Part shown: positions 1-9,127 of the stretch, piece after piece
How positions within the stretch are numbered: position 1 is the first letter of the stretch
Layout of the letters: each line of letters starts with the position of its first letter
Virus record (IMG/VR): IMGVR_UViG_3300032050_000222
Span: 1 to 47,764 of that record
Origin: a virus
Reading direction: 5' to 3' (one strand)
Length of the DNA stretch: 47,764 bases
The notes under the pieces: model-generated
The model's input: only the letters and a program-made list of their open reading frames with translations
Database searches by the model: none
What the model was told of the DNA's origin: nothing
Program-made: the position numbers and the translations under genes

Positions 1-335
1 AGCGTATGCGTGAGGCGGCTGCCGAACGTCGAGCCGGTCGTGAGCAGACGGCTGCCGAGCGCCAGCGCACGCTGTTGCAGACGGTTAGCTCTAATGCCCG
101 TCAGGAGATCTCCTCGATCAGCCAGCTTATTGGGACTGAGGAAGGCAAACTCCTCACTCCCGGCATTACCGAGGAGCAGAAGGCTCCGATCAAGTCGGAA
201 ATCGCTCGACTTAAAAATCAGCGAGAAGCGGCGCTCGAACAGATGTATGGTGTGTACGAGAGCTTGGGGATACGGAGACCTCGGACGGTTGAACAAGAGT
301 CCCCAGACTTTAAGTTCTTGGGCCAGAGAAGATAA
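1..335 (+). CDS. C-terminal end of a virion protein (5' truncated)
   Basis: The frame is open from the first codon (base 3), so the gene begins before the window; an ATG at 6 lies too close to the edge to judge. About 110 residues are visible. The first part is rich in Ala, Arg, Glu and Gln, as in a long helix or coiled coil, and the protein ends in DFKFLGQRR. It lies 17 nt upstream of the giant virion protein on the same strand, where podoviruses usually carry internal or ejection proteins. That role is inferred from position only; no domain was recognised. Confidence 0.6.
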   Translation, partial: RMREAAAERRAGREQTAAERQRTLLQTVSSNARQEISSISQLIGTEEGKLLTPGITEEQKAPIKSEIARLKNQREAALEQMYGVYESLGIRRPRTVEQESPDFKFLGQRR

Positions 336-352
336 TATCAAGGATATGACAG

Positions 353-3300
353 ATGCCGGTCTACGAGGTTCAAGCGCCTGATGGCACGGTCTTGCAGATT
401 GAAGGACCGGAGGGCGCTTCTCAGGAGTCCATCCTGTCATACGCTAAAAATGTAGCGTACCCGGCCTTCCTTGCCGAAAAGCAAAAGCCCGAGCCCCAGC
501 AATCTGTTCTCCGGCAGGTTGCTGACGTCCCCCTAAAGATTGGTGCGGGCGCAGTCTCTGGCGTTCGCATGATTGCTGACGCCTTTGGTGCGGGCTCTGC
601 TGTATCAGAAAACCTGAAGGGTGCTGAGGGCTACATCGAGAGCCTTCTCTCCGCACAGTCCAAAAAAGATTCCGCCGAGATTGCTCGCATCATGGACGAT
701 GCGAAAGACAAGGGCGTCTACGATCAGGTCGTGGCAGCGGTCAACGCGCTGAAGGTGGCCCCGATTGATCTTGTCGCGCAGGGTCTCGGCACGATGGCCC
801 CGACTATTATCGGTGGTCTTGCTCTTAGGGTTGGCGCGCCCGCAGTCGGCGTTTTGATGGGTGCTGGCACGATCAAGGGGGCCATCTATGACGAGACCAA
901 GAAGGTCTTGATGGAGAAGGGGGTATCCCCCGGCCTCGCTGACGAAATCGCGCAGGAAGCGCAGTCGTACGATGGCAAGAACATCGACCAGATTCTTATT
1001 GGTGCAGGTCTTGGTGTTGCTGACGCCTTGACAGGAGCCAGCCGTATCCTGACAAACGTCGCTAGGCAGGCCGCAGGAAAGGCCGTGGCCGAGGGCGTAG
1101 TAAAGGAGATCGGCAGAAACCTCCCGTCTCGACTTGTACGTGGTGCGGCGGGAGAAGCTCCGCTCGAAGCTCTGCAAGGCGGTCAAGAACAGCTGGCACA
1201 AAACCTCGCTATTCAGCGCGAGGGGTTTGAGCGTCCTACCTTCCAAGGTGTCGCCGGTCAGGCGGCGCTGGAAGGGTTGGTTGGCGGCATCACGGGCGGC
1301 GCAGCGCGCGGAGCCTTTGGCCGTCGCCCCGGAGAGCTTCCCCCTGTGCTTCCACCCGTCAGGCCCGGAGAGGAGCCATCCCCCGCTCCGGCAGTTCCCC
1401 CTGCTACTCCGGGTCTGACACCCCCGTCGCCTCCCGGAACCCCTCCCGGCGCCGCGGCTGCGGCGGGGGCACTTCAGACTCCGGCGTCTATTCAGAATGT
1501 CCTGAGCGTCACGGGCGGCGCTGTGCCCGCAACGCTTCAAGGCTCCGTGCAGTTGGCCCAACAGCCGACGCTCCCGGCCCCCGGACCAACGACCATTCAA
1601 ATCCCGACGCCTCCGCCGATCTCGGTGCCGGGGACGCTGGGCACTACGCTCGCCCCGACATCTGTCACGGGCGGGCTTGAGCCGACCATTCGTCCGCTGG
1701 AGCCTGTCACCACTCCGCCCGCTCTCCAGCTTCCGACCCTTCCGAGGGATCTCGCTGGCGCGAAGCCCCGCTTCAGTCGTATTCCGCTGTCATTTGCGAG
1801 CGACATCGACAAGGCGTTGTACATAACCGCGCAGCAAACAAAGTCTCCGCGAGACGCTGACTACCGCAAGTGGCTCACGAGCCTCGGCTACAATCAGTCG
1901 GACATTACGCGCCTTGGCAATCAGGTCCGCAACCGTATCAAAAACTTAGTCGGACAGGCTCCGGGTGCAGAGGTCGTTCCAATCCCGACCTTTGCGGCGC
2001 TTCCGGCTGCCGGTGCTGCCCGTACGCGTGCTGCTGCTCCCCTTCTTGCTGTTCCTCCGGCGGCTGCTCCGACGCCTGCTCCGGCTCCCACTCCCGCCGT
2101 CTCGCCTCTTGCTGCGGCACTTACTCCTGTCCCAGCGCCAGCGGTGGCTCCCCCTGCGCCCGCAGCCGCTCCCGCTCCGACACCTTCCCGTGCACTTGCT
2201 CTGGCGTTTCAGAGGACGCCGGAGCAGCATCGCTTCAAGTTTGTGAAGACGGGCGTGCAGTCCATCCCCGAGATCGAGACGGCCCCGCTAATTGTCGAGC
2301 TTTCGTCTGTCATCTCTTCCGAGGTGCCGGGTTACGACCCGGCATTGCAGCCGCGTGACAGAACGAGGACTGGATCGGATATTCAGATTGCCGACATCAT
2401 CTCGAAGTTTGATCCCCAACTTCTGACCTTTGACCTTAGCACCAAGCGTGGTGCGCCCATCGTCAATGAGAACATGAATGTTGAGAGCGGCAACGGGCGC
2501 ATCATGGCCCTGCGTCGCATCTACGAATCACAGCCTGCTCTGGCGGAAGCCTACAAGGCCGAACTTACCCGCCTTGGGTTTGACATTTCAGGCATGAGCA
2601 ATCCCGTTCTCATTCAACGTCGCGGGACGCCCCTCACGCCGGAGGAGACGCAAGCGTACGTCGGAGCTGCGAACACGCCCGACGTTATGCAGATGAGCGC
2701 GGCTGAACTGGCGAAAGAGGACGCCAAGAAGATCACTGTCGAGATGCTCGACCGCATCCCAGAGGGTCGTGACTACACCTCCCAACGGTTCGTTGTTGAT
2801 TTTCTGCGGAAACTCCCGGCGAACGAGCTTAACACCATGCTTAATGCAAAGGGTGAGTTAAGCCCGGACGGCGAGCGCCGCATCCGAAACGCCGTATTTG
2901 CAAAGGCTTTTGGTGACTCGCAGGCTATTGCGCGCATTGCGGAGTCCACCGACGACAACATCCGGTCGATCTCGAACGCCCTGATCGACAACCTCGTCAA
3001 CTTCGCGAAGCTGCGTCTGTCCATCGAGAATGGTCGGACCGACCCCGGTTTCTCAACCGACCCGCTCATCGACGCCATCAACCGCATCTCTCAGATGCGT
3101 AACACCGGCACGACGCTCGAAAACTATCTGTCGCAAGTGGATGCCTTTAATCCCATTCCGCCGATGACAGAGAAGTTCATGCGCCTCTTCTACAGCGAGA
3201 GGGCGCGGGCGCTTGGTCGGGCGAAGATCTCTGACGGTCTTGGCTTCTATGCACGTGAAGCTTTGAAGGTCACTCCTCCGGATGAAGGTCTTGGTCTCGG

Positions 3301-6300
3301 TCTGGGCCTTCCCGAAATCACGCCGATGAGTCTGATCGACGCGGCGATCAAGCGCGCACAAGGCGTGGTCGAAGGTCAGGGGACCATGGTCCTTCAACCT
3401 CCGGCTCCGGCGCAAGCTCCGATCCCGACCCCGGCATCTCCGCCTGTCACGGTGGAACCTGTCACCACAAATGTGGTTACGCCCGCGGCAGCGCCTCTCG
3501 CCATCACTGTCACAAGCCGGAAGCGCATCAACCTCGGACCTGTTGAGGGGACGATCACGCGCATCACATTCTCTGACGGCACGGCTGTCGATATTCAGCG
3601 CATGGATAGCGCAAGCACGATGGGTCTGCCGGGATGGCATGACATTAACAAGAGTGTGACAGGAAACTCCTACCTTGGTGACACCGAGAAGGACGCAATC
3701 GCACGTCTGCTCGAACAGAAGAACGCGCAGAAGTTTGTGCCGAAGGCTGCTCCTGTGGGCGTGCTTCCCACACCGGAGCCCACGGACCTTGGACCTTCGA
3801 ACAAGCCGGTTATCGTCGGTGATGTGCCGCAGTCTGTGAAGGACAGCACAAGGATTACATATCTCGGCGGGGCGAAAGAGTTCTTCGATAGAGAACTCCC
3901 CGGCATTGACGGGGTTATTCTGGAAACGGCTTACCGCCTGTATCCGGGGACGGATATTAGTTTTGGGTTAGAGGGCATAACTGGTTACGGAAACGCACGG
4001 GTATCTGGCGGCGAAGGCAGAAGAGTCGTCATACGTGTCAGCCCCTCAAACCTGAAGATGACCTTCGGCAAGGCTGGTGGAGACTACCGGACCAAAATAC
4101 TGCACACTGTGTTCCACGAAATGTCTCATCCGATTGAGTATTTCTGGATCAACAACGCTCCTCGTGACACGCAGATTGCAATTCTTGAGCAGTTCAAAAA
4201 AGAACGCAGTGGAACTGCGGCACAGAGGGCTGGTCTTATACGCTATGTCCTAGAGCAGCAGTCTGACCGTAGCGATCTCGACACGTTCAAGCAGAGGCTA
4301 TTAAAGACTTTTGGTCTTACGGAGCAAGAGTTCAATAAGCTTCTTGGGACAAAGCGCGACGTTGGTGCTGGGTCCACGGACATTTATCGTGAGGGTCTTA
4401 GCACCAAGTACTACAGGAGCTACTCCGAGTGGGTGGCTGAGAAGGGCGCGCAATGGCTATCGAAGGAGCTTGAAGGCAGGCTCCCGAAGAATGTTTTCGA
4501 GAAGTTCCAAAAGGAAATCCTCGGCAAGCTTCGCACGATCTATGAGACGGTGGCTAGAGTTCTTGGTATCCCGACAAGCACGGGAGCTTTTGAGAAGCTT
4601 TTGTCCGATGTTTGGGGGACCAAGACAGTTACTCCGCGTGGGTTAGTTGATGGGGTCGTCTCTAAAAGGGAAAAGACAGACCGTATCTCCGATGCGGGGA
4701 TGGTCGCTTACGAAGAAACAGTTGATGGGAACAACGGCCCGCTGAACAGGCTTCCGGGCGCTGACACCGCACGCCTGAACTCCGAGAGATTTACGAAGCT
4801 AACCAACAAGGTCCGCGAGTTCTTCGACCCCCGCTTCACCATTGACAGCTACCCGATCCTGTCGGAGTTCCGAAACCTGCTGTTCGGCAAGATCGGGATG
4901 TCTACGCAGCGCGCCCGCGATCTTTCCAACACGATCTCGAACGGTACGCCGGAGGTCCAGACTCAGGTCTATAATTACCTGACGACGCGAGATGCTAACC
5001 CGAGCATGATTGCGGACGAGAAGATCCGCGCAGCTGCCGTTCAGGTGAAACAGGAGATCAACCGCACCGCACAGGAGATGGTTGATAAAGGTCTTCTGTC
5101 ACAGGAAAGCATGGACAAGTACTACGACAGATACCTGCCTCGTATGTACCTGTACTACGAAGCCACTGGTCGCGGCATCAAGAGCCCGAACATGGGCATC
5201 AGCGCGCGTGAGTATCTGAAGCTTCGTGATGAGCAGCTTTCTGAGGAAGAACGCAAGCTGCTTGGCGAAATCAAAAACCCTGCCTTCCTGTCCTACGTCG
5301 CCCTGTCTCGTCCCCAAAAGGACTTGGCGATGATGGAGTACTTCCAGCAGGTCAGGGATCAAACGGGCGTCAACTGGATTGCGCCAAACTCCCTCGTCGA
5401 GTTCAACGGCGAGATGGTGACGCCTTACTGGCTTATGTCAGAGGCGAACATCATGGATGAGATCGCCACGCTGACAGAGCAGACTGACCCGGAAGCCGCG
5501 AAGATGATGCGTGATCGCGCCGACGAGATGCGTCGTGTTGCGGCTCCGGCGATCTCCCGCGAGCAGGCCATCCAGATCCCGGAAACGTACCGGCGTCTTC
5601 CTGACAGCCCGCGTTATGGCGCGCTTCGTGGGGCCATCATTCAGAAAGGCATCTACGACGACATCGTTGGGACAATGGTGGCTATTCCGATCAGCGATAA
5701 GCCGTTCGTCCAAGCCCTCCTTGGCGACGAGCAGAGTTTGGTCGTAAAAGCGAACCAGATATGGAAGATGTCGAAGATCACGTTGAACGTGCCTTCGCAA
5801 ATCCGTAACGCCATCTCCAACGCCATCGCCATGAACGTGTTTGGCGGTATCCCGCTGCACCGCATCGCCCCCCTTCTCGCCCGCGCGTCCAAGGAAGTCT
5901 CGCAAGACGGACAGTACTGGCAGGAGGCGCAGAAGTACGGCATCACTGGCGGCACCATGTCGGCTGCGGAAATGATTAAGATCCGCACGGAACTGGAACA
6001 GTATCTCCGTAAGGGTGGTGGGGACGGTATCTTCGGAGCGTTCGCTGCTGCGCGTATCGCGGCAGGCAAGGCAATCGGTGCAGCGTCTGACACGTATCAG
6101 GCCGTCGAAGTCCGCTTCAAGATGGCGATGTTTATCCACGGTCGTGAGAAGGGCCTGACCCCCTCGCAGGCCGTCGATGCGGCGAACGACGCGCTGTTTG
6201 ACTACACGCTTGTGAACCCGAACATTCGCTGGCTGCGTAATTCACCTATTGGCCTGCCGTTTGTCACCTACTATTACAAGGCGCTGCCGAAGCTGATCGA

Positions 6301-7135
6301 GACGGCGTACAAGCATCCGATGCGATTTGCTCCGTACGTCGCCCTGATGTACGCCATCCCGCAGATGACGATGCTTGCCCTCGACATTGACGATGATGAC
6401 TACGAGTCGCTTCGCAAGTCCCTGCCGGAGTACATCCGTAACAAGGGCTCGCTGTTCATCCTTCCCTACAAGGATGAGAATGGTCGCTGGCAGTACATCG
6501 ACACCAGCTACTTCTTCCCGTGGGCCGCGTTCACCGATCCGATTGTTCAGGCGATCTATCGTCAGGACCCTGCGGGTGGGCTGAAGGAAGCCGCCAAGCT
6601 CATCACGCCCTCTGGTCCCGTTGTTACGGCGCTCGCGGGTATCACCACGGGCCGCGATCCTTTCACTGACAAGGAGATCGTCGATCCGAGGCAGACGCCC
6701 CAGAACAAGGCGCTCGCTCTCGTGTCGTACGTCTGGAACCAAGCCATGCCGTCGATGCTGGCGATTGATATGGTCAACCCGCAGAACGCATCGGGCGCTA
6801 TCCCGCGCCTGTATAACGACGCGTTTGGCTCGGGAACGGGTCTCGACAAACGCGGCCAGCCGAAGCCGGAGTTTCTTGCTGACGCGGCTCGCCTGTTCGG
6901 CGCAAACATCAGCCCGCTCGAACCCGCAACAGCGCGCGCCCTAAACATCAACCATCAGCTTGCAAAGATCCGCGCGTCCGAGAGCCTCCGCTCGCAGGTC
7001 GCCAAGGACCAGAGCCTCACGCCCGCAGCGCGCCAGCGTGAGATCGCAAGCCTGAACGAGAAAATCCGCGAGGACTACAAGAAGCTGCAAGAGTACGCGA
7101 CCGAGACAAGCCGAGCTACAGCTTTGAAGAAGTAA
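353..7135 (+). CDS. Giant polyvalent internal virion protein (ParB-like and HEXXH domains)
   Basis: 2260 residues, the largest gene seen. The ATG at 353 follows AAGGA with about 9 nt between. Residues ~60-320 are Ala/Gly-rich with hydrophobic helices that could insert into membranes. Residues ~325-470 and ~545-620 are Pro/Ala-rich linkers. Residues ~625-900 resemble the DdrB-like ParB superfamily domain of phage polyvalent proteins, with the segment ESGNGRIMALRRIY. A second Pro-rich linker at ~1020-1060 leads to a region with HEMSH (H1255, E1256, H1259), the HEXXH signature of zinc metallopeptidases. The C-terminal half ends in hydrophobic stretches (NSPIGLPFVTYYYKALPKL) typical of large PLxRFG-type phage proteins. 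Such proteins are packaged in the head and ejected with the DNA to process DNA or host proteins. Peptidase and ParB-like activities are inferred from motifs; a structural role is the safer part of the call. Confidence 0.8.
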   Translation: MPVYEVQAPDGTVLQIEGPEGASQESILSYAKNVAYPAFLAEKQKPEPQQSVLRQVADVPLKIGAGAVSGVRMIADAFGAGSAVSENLKGAEGYIESLLSAQSKKDSAEIARIMDDAKDKGVYDQVVAAVNALKVAPIDLVAQGLGTMAPTIIGGLALRVGAPAVGVLMGAGTIKGAIYDETKKVLMEKGVSPGLADEIAQEAQSYDGKNIDQILIGAGLGVADALTGASRILTNVARQAAGKAVAEGVVKEIGRNLPSRLVRGAAGEAPLEALQGGQEQLAQNLAIQREGFERPTFQGVAGQAALEGLVGGITGGAARGAFGRRPGELPPVLPPVRPGEEPSPAPAVPPATPGLTPPSPPGTPPGAAAAAGALQTPASIQNVLSVTGGAVPATLQGSVQLAQQPTLPAPGPTTIQIPTPPPISVPGTLGTTLAPTSVTGGLEPTIRPLEPVTTPPALQLPTLPRDLAGAKPRFSRIPLSFASDIDKALYITAQQTKSPRDADYRKWLTSLGYNQSDITRLGNQVRNRIKNLVGQAPGAEVVPIPTFAALPAAGAARTRAAAPLLAVPPAAAPTPAPAPTPAVSPLAAALTPVPAPAVAPPAPAAAPAPTPSRALALAFQRTPEQHRFKFVKTGVQSIPEIETAPLIVELSSVISSEVPGYDPALQPRDRTRTGSDIQIADIISKFDPQLLTFDLSTKRGAPIVNENMNVESGNGRIMALRRIYESQPALAEAYKAELTRLGFDISGMSNPVLIQRRGTPLTPEETQAYVGAANTPDVMQMSAAELAKEDAKKITVEMLDRIPEGRDYTSQRFVVDFLRKLPANELNTMLNAKGELSPDGERRIRNAVFAKAFGDSQAIARIAESTDDNIRSISNALIDNLVNFAKLRLSIENGRTDPGFSTDPLIDAINRISQMRNTGTTLENYLSQVDAFNPIPPMTEKFMRLFYSERARALGRAKISDGLGFYAREALKVTPPDEGLGLGLGLPEITPMSLIDAAIKRAQGVVEGQGTMVLQPPAPAQAPIPTPASPPVTVEPVTTNVVTPAAAPLAITVTSRKRINLGPVEGTITRITFSDGTAVDIQRMDSASTMGLPGWHDINKSVTGNSYLGDTEKDAIARLLEQKNAQKFVPKAAPVGVLPTPEPTDLGPSNKPVIVGDVPQSVKDSTRITYLGGAKEFFDRELPGIDGVILETAYRLYPGTDISFGLEGITGYGNARVSGGEGRRVVIRVSPSNLKMTFGKAGGDYRTKILHTVFHEMSHPIEYFWINNAPRDTQIAILEQFKKERSGTAAQRAGLIRYVLEQQSDRSDLDTFKQRLLKTFGLTEQEFNKLLGTKRDVGAGSTDIYREGLSTKYYRSYSEWVAEKGAQWLSKELEGRLPKNVFEKFQKEILGKLRTIYETVARVLGIPTSTGAFEKLLSDVWGTKTVTPRGLVDGVVSKREKTDRISDAGMVAYEETVDGNNGPLNRLPGADTARLNSERFTKLTNKVREFFDPRFTIDSYPILSEFRNLLFGKIGMSTQRARDLSNTISNGTPEVQTQVYNYLTTRDANPSMIADEKIRAAAVQVKQEINRTAQEMVDKGLLSQESMDKYYDRYLPRMYLYYEATGRGIKSPNMGISAREYLKLRDEQLSEEERKLLGEIKNPAFLSYVALSRPQKDLAMMEYFQQVRDQTGVNWIAPNSLVEFNGEMVTPYWLMSEANIMDEIATLTEQTDPEAAKMMRDRADEMRRVAAPAISREQAIQIPETYRRLPDSPRYGALRGAIIQKGIYDDIVGTMVAIPISDKPFVQALLGDEQSLVVKANQIWKMSKITLNVPSQIRNAISNAIAMNVFGGIPLHRIAPLLARASKEVSQDGQYWQEAQKYGITGGTMSAAEMIKIRTELEQYLRKGGGDGIFGAFAAARIAAGKAIGAASDTYQAVEVRFKMAMFIHGREKGLTPSQAVDAANDALFDYTLVNPNIRWLRNSPIGLPFVTYYYKALPKLIETAYKHPMRFAPYVALMYAIPQMTMLALDIDDDDYESLRKSLPEYIRNKGSLFILPYKDENGRWQYIDTSYFFPWAAFTDPIVQAIYRQDPAGGLKEAAKLITPSGPVVTALAGITTGRDPFTDKEIVDPRQTPQNKALALVSYVWNQAMPSMLAIDMVNPQNASGAIPRLYNDAFGSGTGLDKRGQPKPEFLADAARLFGANISPLEPATARALNINHQLAKIRASESLRSQVAKDQSLTPAARQREIASLNEKIREDYKKLQEYATETSRATALKK

Positions 7136-7138
7136 GGG

Positions 7139-7238
7139 TTGTCAGAAGTTCGGAAAGCAAGGCTTTCTGGGTTTCTGACAATCCGGGTGCAGTTTGTCGT
7201 CATCCTAAAAAGCAAGGCTTTCTGGAAATCTGACAATC
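7139..7238. repeat. Two 55-bp-spaced repeats forming hairpins between convergent genes
   Basis: AAAGCAAGGCTTTCTGG occurs at 7154-7170 and 7209-7225, and TCTGACAATC at 7174-7183 and 7229-7238, both with an offset of exactly 55 bp. Each copy holds the small hairpin AAAGC-AAG-GCTTT. In the first copy an outer arm pair, TTGTCAGAA (7139-7147) and TTCTGACAA (7173-7181), encloses it. The block sits between the stop of the giant virion gene and the convergent stop of the helicase gene, as expected for a bidirectional transcription stop. There is no long T tract, so the terminator role is an inference. Confidence 0.6.
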
Positions 7239-8691
7239 AGATCAGCCACTCTTTGTACCCCTCCGAAAGCACCTCGCTCGCGATGTTGATCTTGTCGCGC
7301 AGCGCCTTCAGAACCTTCTCCTCGACCGTGTTCTCCGTAACGAGGTCGATGTAGGTCACGTTGTTCTTCTGCCCGATCCGGTGAGCGCGGTCCTCGGACT
7401 GGATGCGGACCTCCAGATCGAAGCTGTTCGAGTAGTAGATGACCGTCGAGGCTTCTGTCAGGGTCAAGCCGTACCCGCCAGTCCGAGACTGTCCGACAAA
7501 GAACCGCAACGGATGATCCGGGTCTTGGAAGCTCAAGACGATGGTCTGTCGAACGTCGGGGTGGGTGCTGCCCGCATACACAGCCACGGACTCCTGACCG
7601 TACCGTTCAGCTATCGCTTTCTCGATGGCCTTCAAATCTTCGACGAAGACGCCCCAGATGATGACCTTTCCTGTCACCTCCTCCAAGACTTCCATGAGTT
7701 CTGACAGCTTGTTCGTTGACAGCCTCTCAATCTGTCCGTCGTCCGATCTGACAAACCCGGAGCAAATCTGCTGAAGCCGAAGCATCTGTGTCAGAACATT
7801 CTGAGCTGTCACGAGACCCCCATCCTTTTCCAGAAGGGTGACAGCGTTATCCTTCATCTGCTTGTACGCGACAGCCTGCTCGTCCGTAAGCTCGACATTA
7901 CGACGGATGTAGAGCTTATCGGGAAGATCAAGGCAGTCCTTCTTCAGAATGCGGTACGAAAAGGCGTCAAGCTTCGAGGAAAGCTCGTCGAGGTTCTGGT
8001 ATCCGACGACCTGATTGAAGCTGTGCGATCCAAGGGTGCGGCGCACGATCCTCGCGTACCGGCCCTGAAAAGAGTAGAACGATCCGTGCCCCAACATGAA
8101 TGGCCCGAGGAACGCGCACTGACTATATAGGTCCATAGGAGACTGGGTGATCGGAGAGCCGGTCATCACGCGACGGTACGCGGCCCTCGATCCAATGTTA
8201 ATGATGTTCTTCGTTCGCTTCGCTTTCGGGTTCTTGATCGTGGTGCTTTCGTCCACCGCCACCAGAGCCCGATGGCTTGAGACAAACTCCAAAGCGTAGT
8301 TGGTTCCTTTCACCGTGGACAGAGCCTCGATGTTCATCACCATTATTTTTAACCGCCAGTCATCTTTAAAAGCACTGTGTAAGTGATCGAGAACTTTTTT
8401 ACTGTTTGAAGGAGACCACGCAAAAATGTCAGTCTCTTTAAGAACATTATCCGGAAGGTGCTTGAGAAGCTCCGTCTTCTCCCAGTTCTTGTAGACGCCC
8501 TTGGGCGCAACGATCATCGCAGCCGTGATCTTGCCCTCAAGAAACAGCGCGCCAATCGTGTCGATCAGGATCTTCGACTTGCCTGTCCCCATTTCACAGA
8601 ACAGAGCGTACTCACCGCGATCCCATGAACGATCTAAAGCCTCTTGCTGATGAGCGAACGGTTCCATTCTTGACTGATAGTTCATAACCAT
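7237..8691 (-). CDS. SNF2-like DEAD/DEAH superfamily 2 helicase
   Basis: 484 residues from the ATG at 8691, chosen because GAGGAGGT lies 5 nt upstream; the longer in-frame start at 8721 would fall in the promoter. Walker A is MGTGKS at residues 34-39 and the Walker B/DEXx box is DEST at 147-150. MTGSPITQSP and, near the end, AHRIGQ are the other SF2/SNF2 landmarks. Lone SNF2-type ATPases of this size in phages are thought to remodel or translocate on DNA during replication or recombination. It is the only gene in its transcription unit, divergent from the replication block and convergent with the virion gene, so it is probably expressed early and on its own. Confidence 0.88.
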   Translation of the reverse strand: MVMNYQSRMEPFAHQQEALDRSWDRGEYALFCEMGTGKSKILIDTIGALFLEGKITAAMIVAPKGVYKNWEKTELLKHLPDNVLKETDIFAWSPSNSKKVLDHLHSAFKDDWRLKIMVMNIEALSTVKGTNYALEFVSSHRALVAVDESTTIKNPKAKRTKNIINIGSRAAYRRVMTGSPITQSPMDLYSQCAFLGPFMLGHGSFYSFQGRYARIVRRTLGSHSFNQVVGYQNLDELSSKLDAFSYRILKKDCLDLPDKLYIRRNVELTDEQAVAYKQMKDNAVTLLEKDGGLVTAQNVLTQMLRLQQICSGFVRSDDGQIERLSTNKLSELMEVLEEVTGKVIIWGVFVEDLKAIEKAIAERYGQESVAVYAGSTHPDVRQTIVLSFQDPDHPLRFFVGQSRTGGYGLTLTEASTVIYYSNSFDLEVRIQSEDRAHRIGQKNNVTYIDLVTENTVEEKVLKALRDKINIASEVLSEGYKEWLI

Positions 8692-8711
8692 GATGACCTC
8701 CTCGTTGAGCA

Positions 8712-8740
8712 ATACTAACATCCCACAAACTAAATATCAA
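8712..8740 (-). promoter_or_regulatory. Sigma70-type promoter of the helicase gene
   Basis: On the - strand, TTGATA (8735-8740) and TAGTAT (8712-8717) are separated by exactly 17 bp. The predicted start site near 8705 is just upstream of the GAGGAGGT ribosome-binding site, which fits the chosen start codon. The site is back to back with the + strand promoter, leaving only 5 bp between the two -35 boxes. Confidence 0.65.
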
Positions 8741-8745
8741 CACCA

Positions 8746-8774
8746 TTGACGTGGGCGTTCATAAGTGATAGGGT
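8746..8774 (+). promoter_or_regulatory. Sigma70-type promoter of the replication block
   Basis: TTGACG (8746-8751) and TAGGGT (8769-8774) are separated by exactly 17 bp on the + strand. The predicted start site near 8781 lies beside the palindrome CGTTAACG, a possible operator, and 18 nt before the first ATG. This would drive the genes from 8799 onward with host RNA polymerase. Confidence 0.6.
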
Positions 8775-8798
8775 GATTCGTTAACGGGAGAACTCCGA

Positions 8799-9113
8799 AT
8801 GACAGTCTACGTAACCCAAGAACTGAAAGGTCGAGACTTATCCAGCGCACTCAGCTTTGGGGAACTACAGGTTGTAGTTCCTGCATCCATGGATGTCACT
8901 AATAGTAATATGAACGCCATTATCGACCTTGCTTGGACGGTATTGGACGAGTTCGACTGCGAGAAAGATTACGTCCTTCTCTCTGGCGATCCGGTGATTA
9001 TTGCGACGGTGTGCGCCATAGCGGCAGAAGCGATCTCATTTAACCAACACCTACGGGTTCTGCGCTGGGACAGGCTTGACGAAAAGTACATTCAATTCGA
9101 CCTGAACTTGTAA
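8799..9113 (+). CDS. Hypothetical early protein, 104 aa
   Basis: First gene behind the + strand promoter, with GGGAG about 8 nt before the ATG. The sequence alternates short beta-like segments with a central helix and contains YVLLSGDPVIIATVCAIAA, which resembles a Rossmann-like beta-alpha unit. I do not recognise a family. Its position at the head of the replication block suggests very early expression. No signal peptide or membrane segment is convincing. Confidence 0.75.
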   Translation: MTVYVTQELKGRDLSSALSFGELQVVVPASMDVTNSNMNAIIDLAWTVLDEFDCEKDYVLLSGDPVIIATVCAIAAEAISFNQHLRVLRWDRLDEKYIQFDLNL

Positions 9114-9127
9114 GAAAGGACTACAAG

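Noticed and set aside
605-1600. Large open frames on the - strand inside the giant virion gene
   Set aside because: They mirror the GC-rich codon positions of the + strand gene, have no recognised domain and no ribosome-binding sites.
353-7135. The ParB-like domain as the partner of the parS site
   Set aside because: It resembles the DdrB-like, nuclease-type ParB superfamily domain and lacks a helix-turn-helix and CTPase motifs of parS-binding ParB.
7139-7354. A small + strand frame opposite the helicase end
   Set aside because: It translates the hairpin repeats and has no ribosome-binding site.
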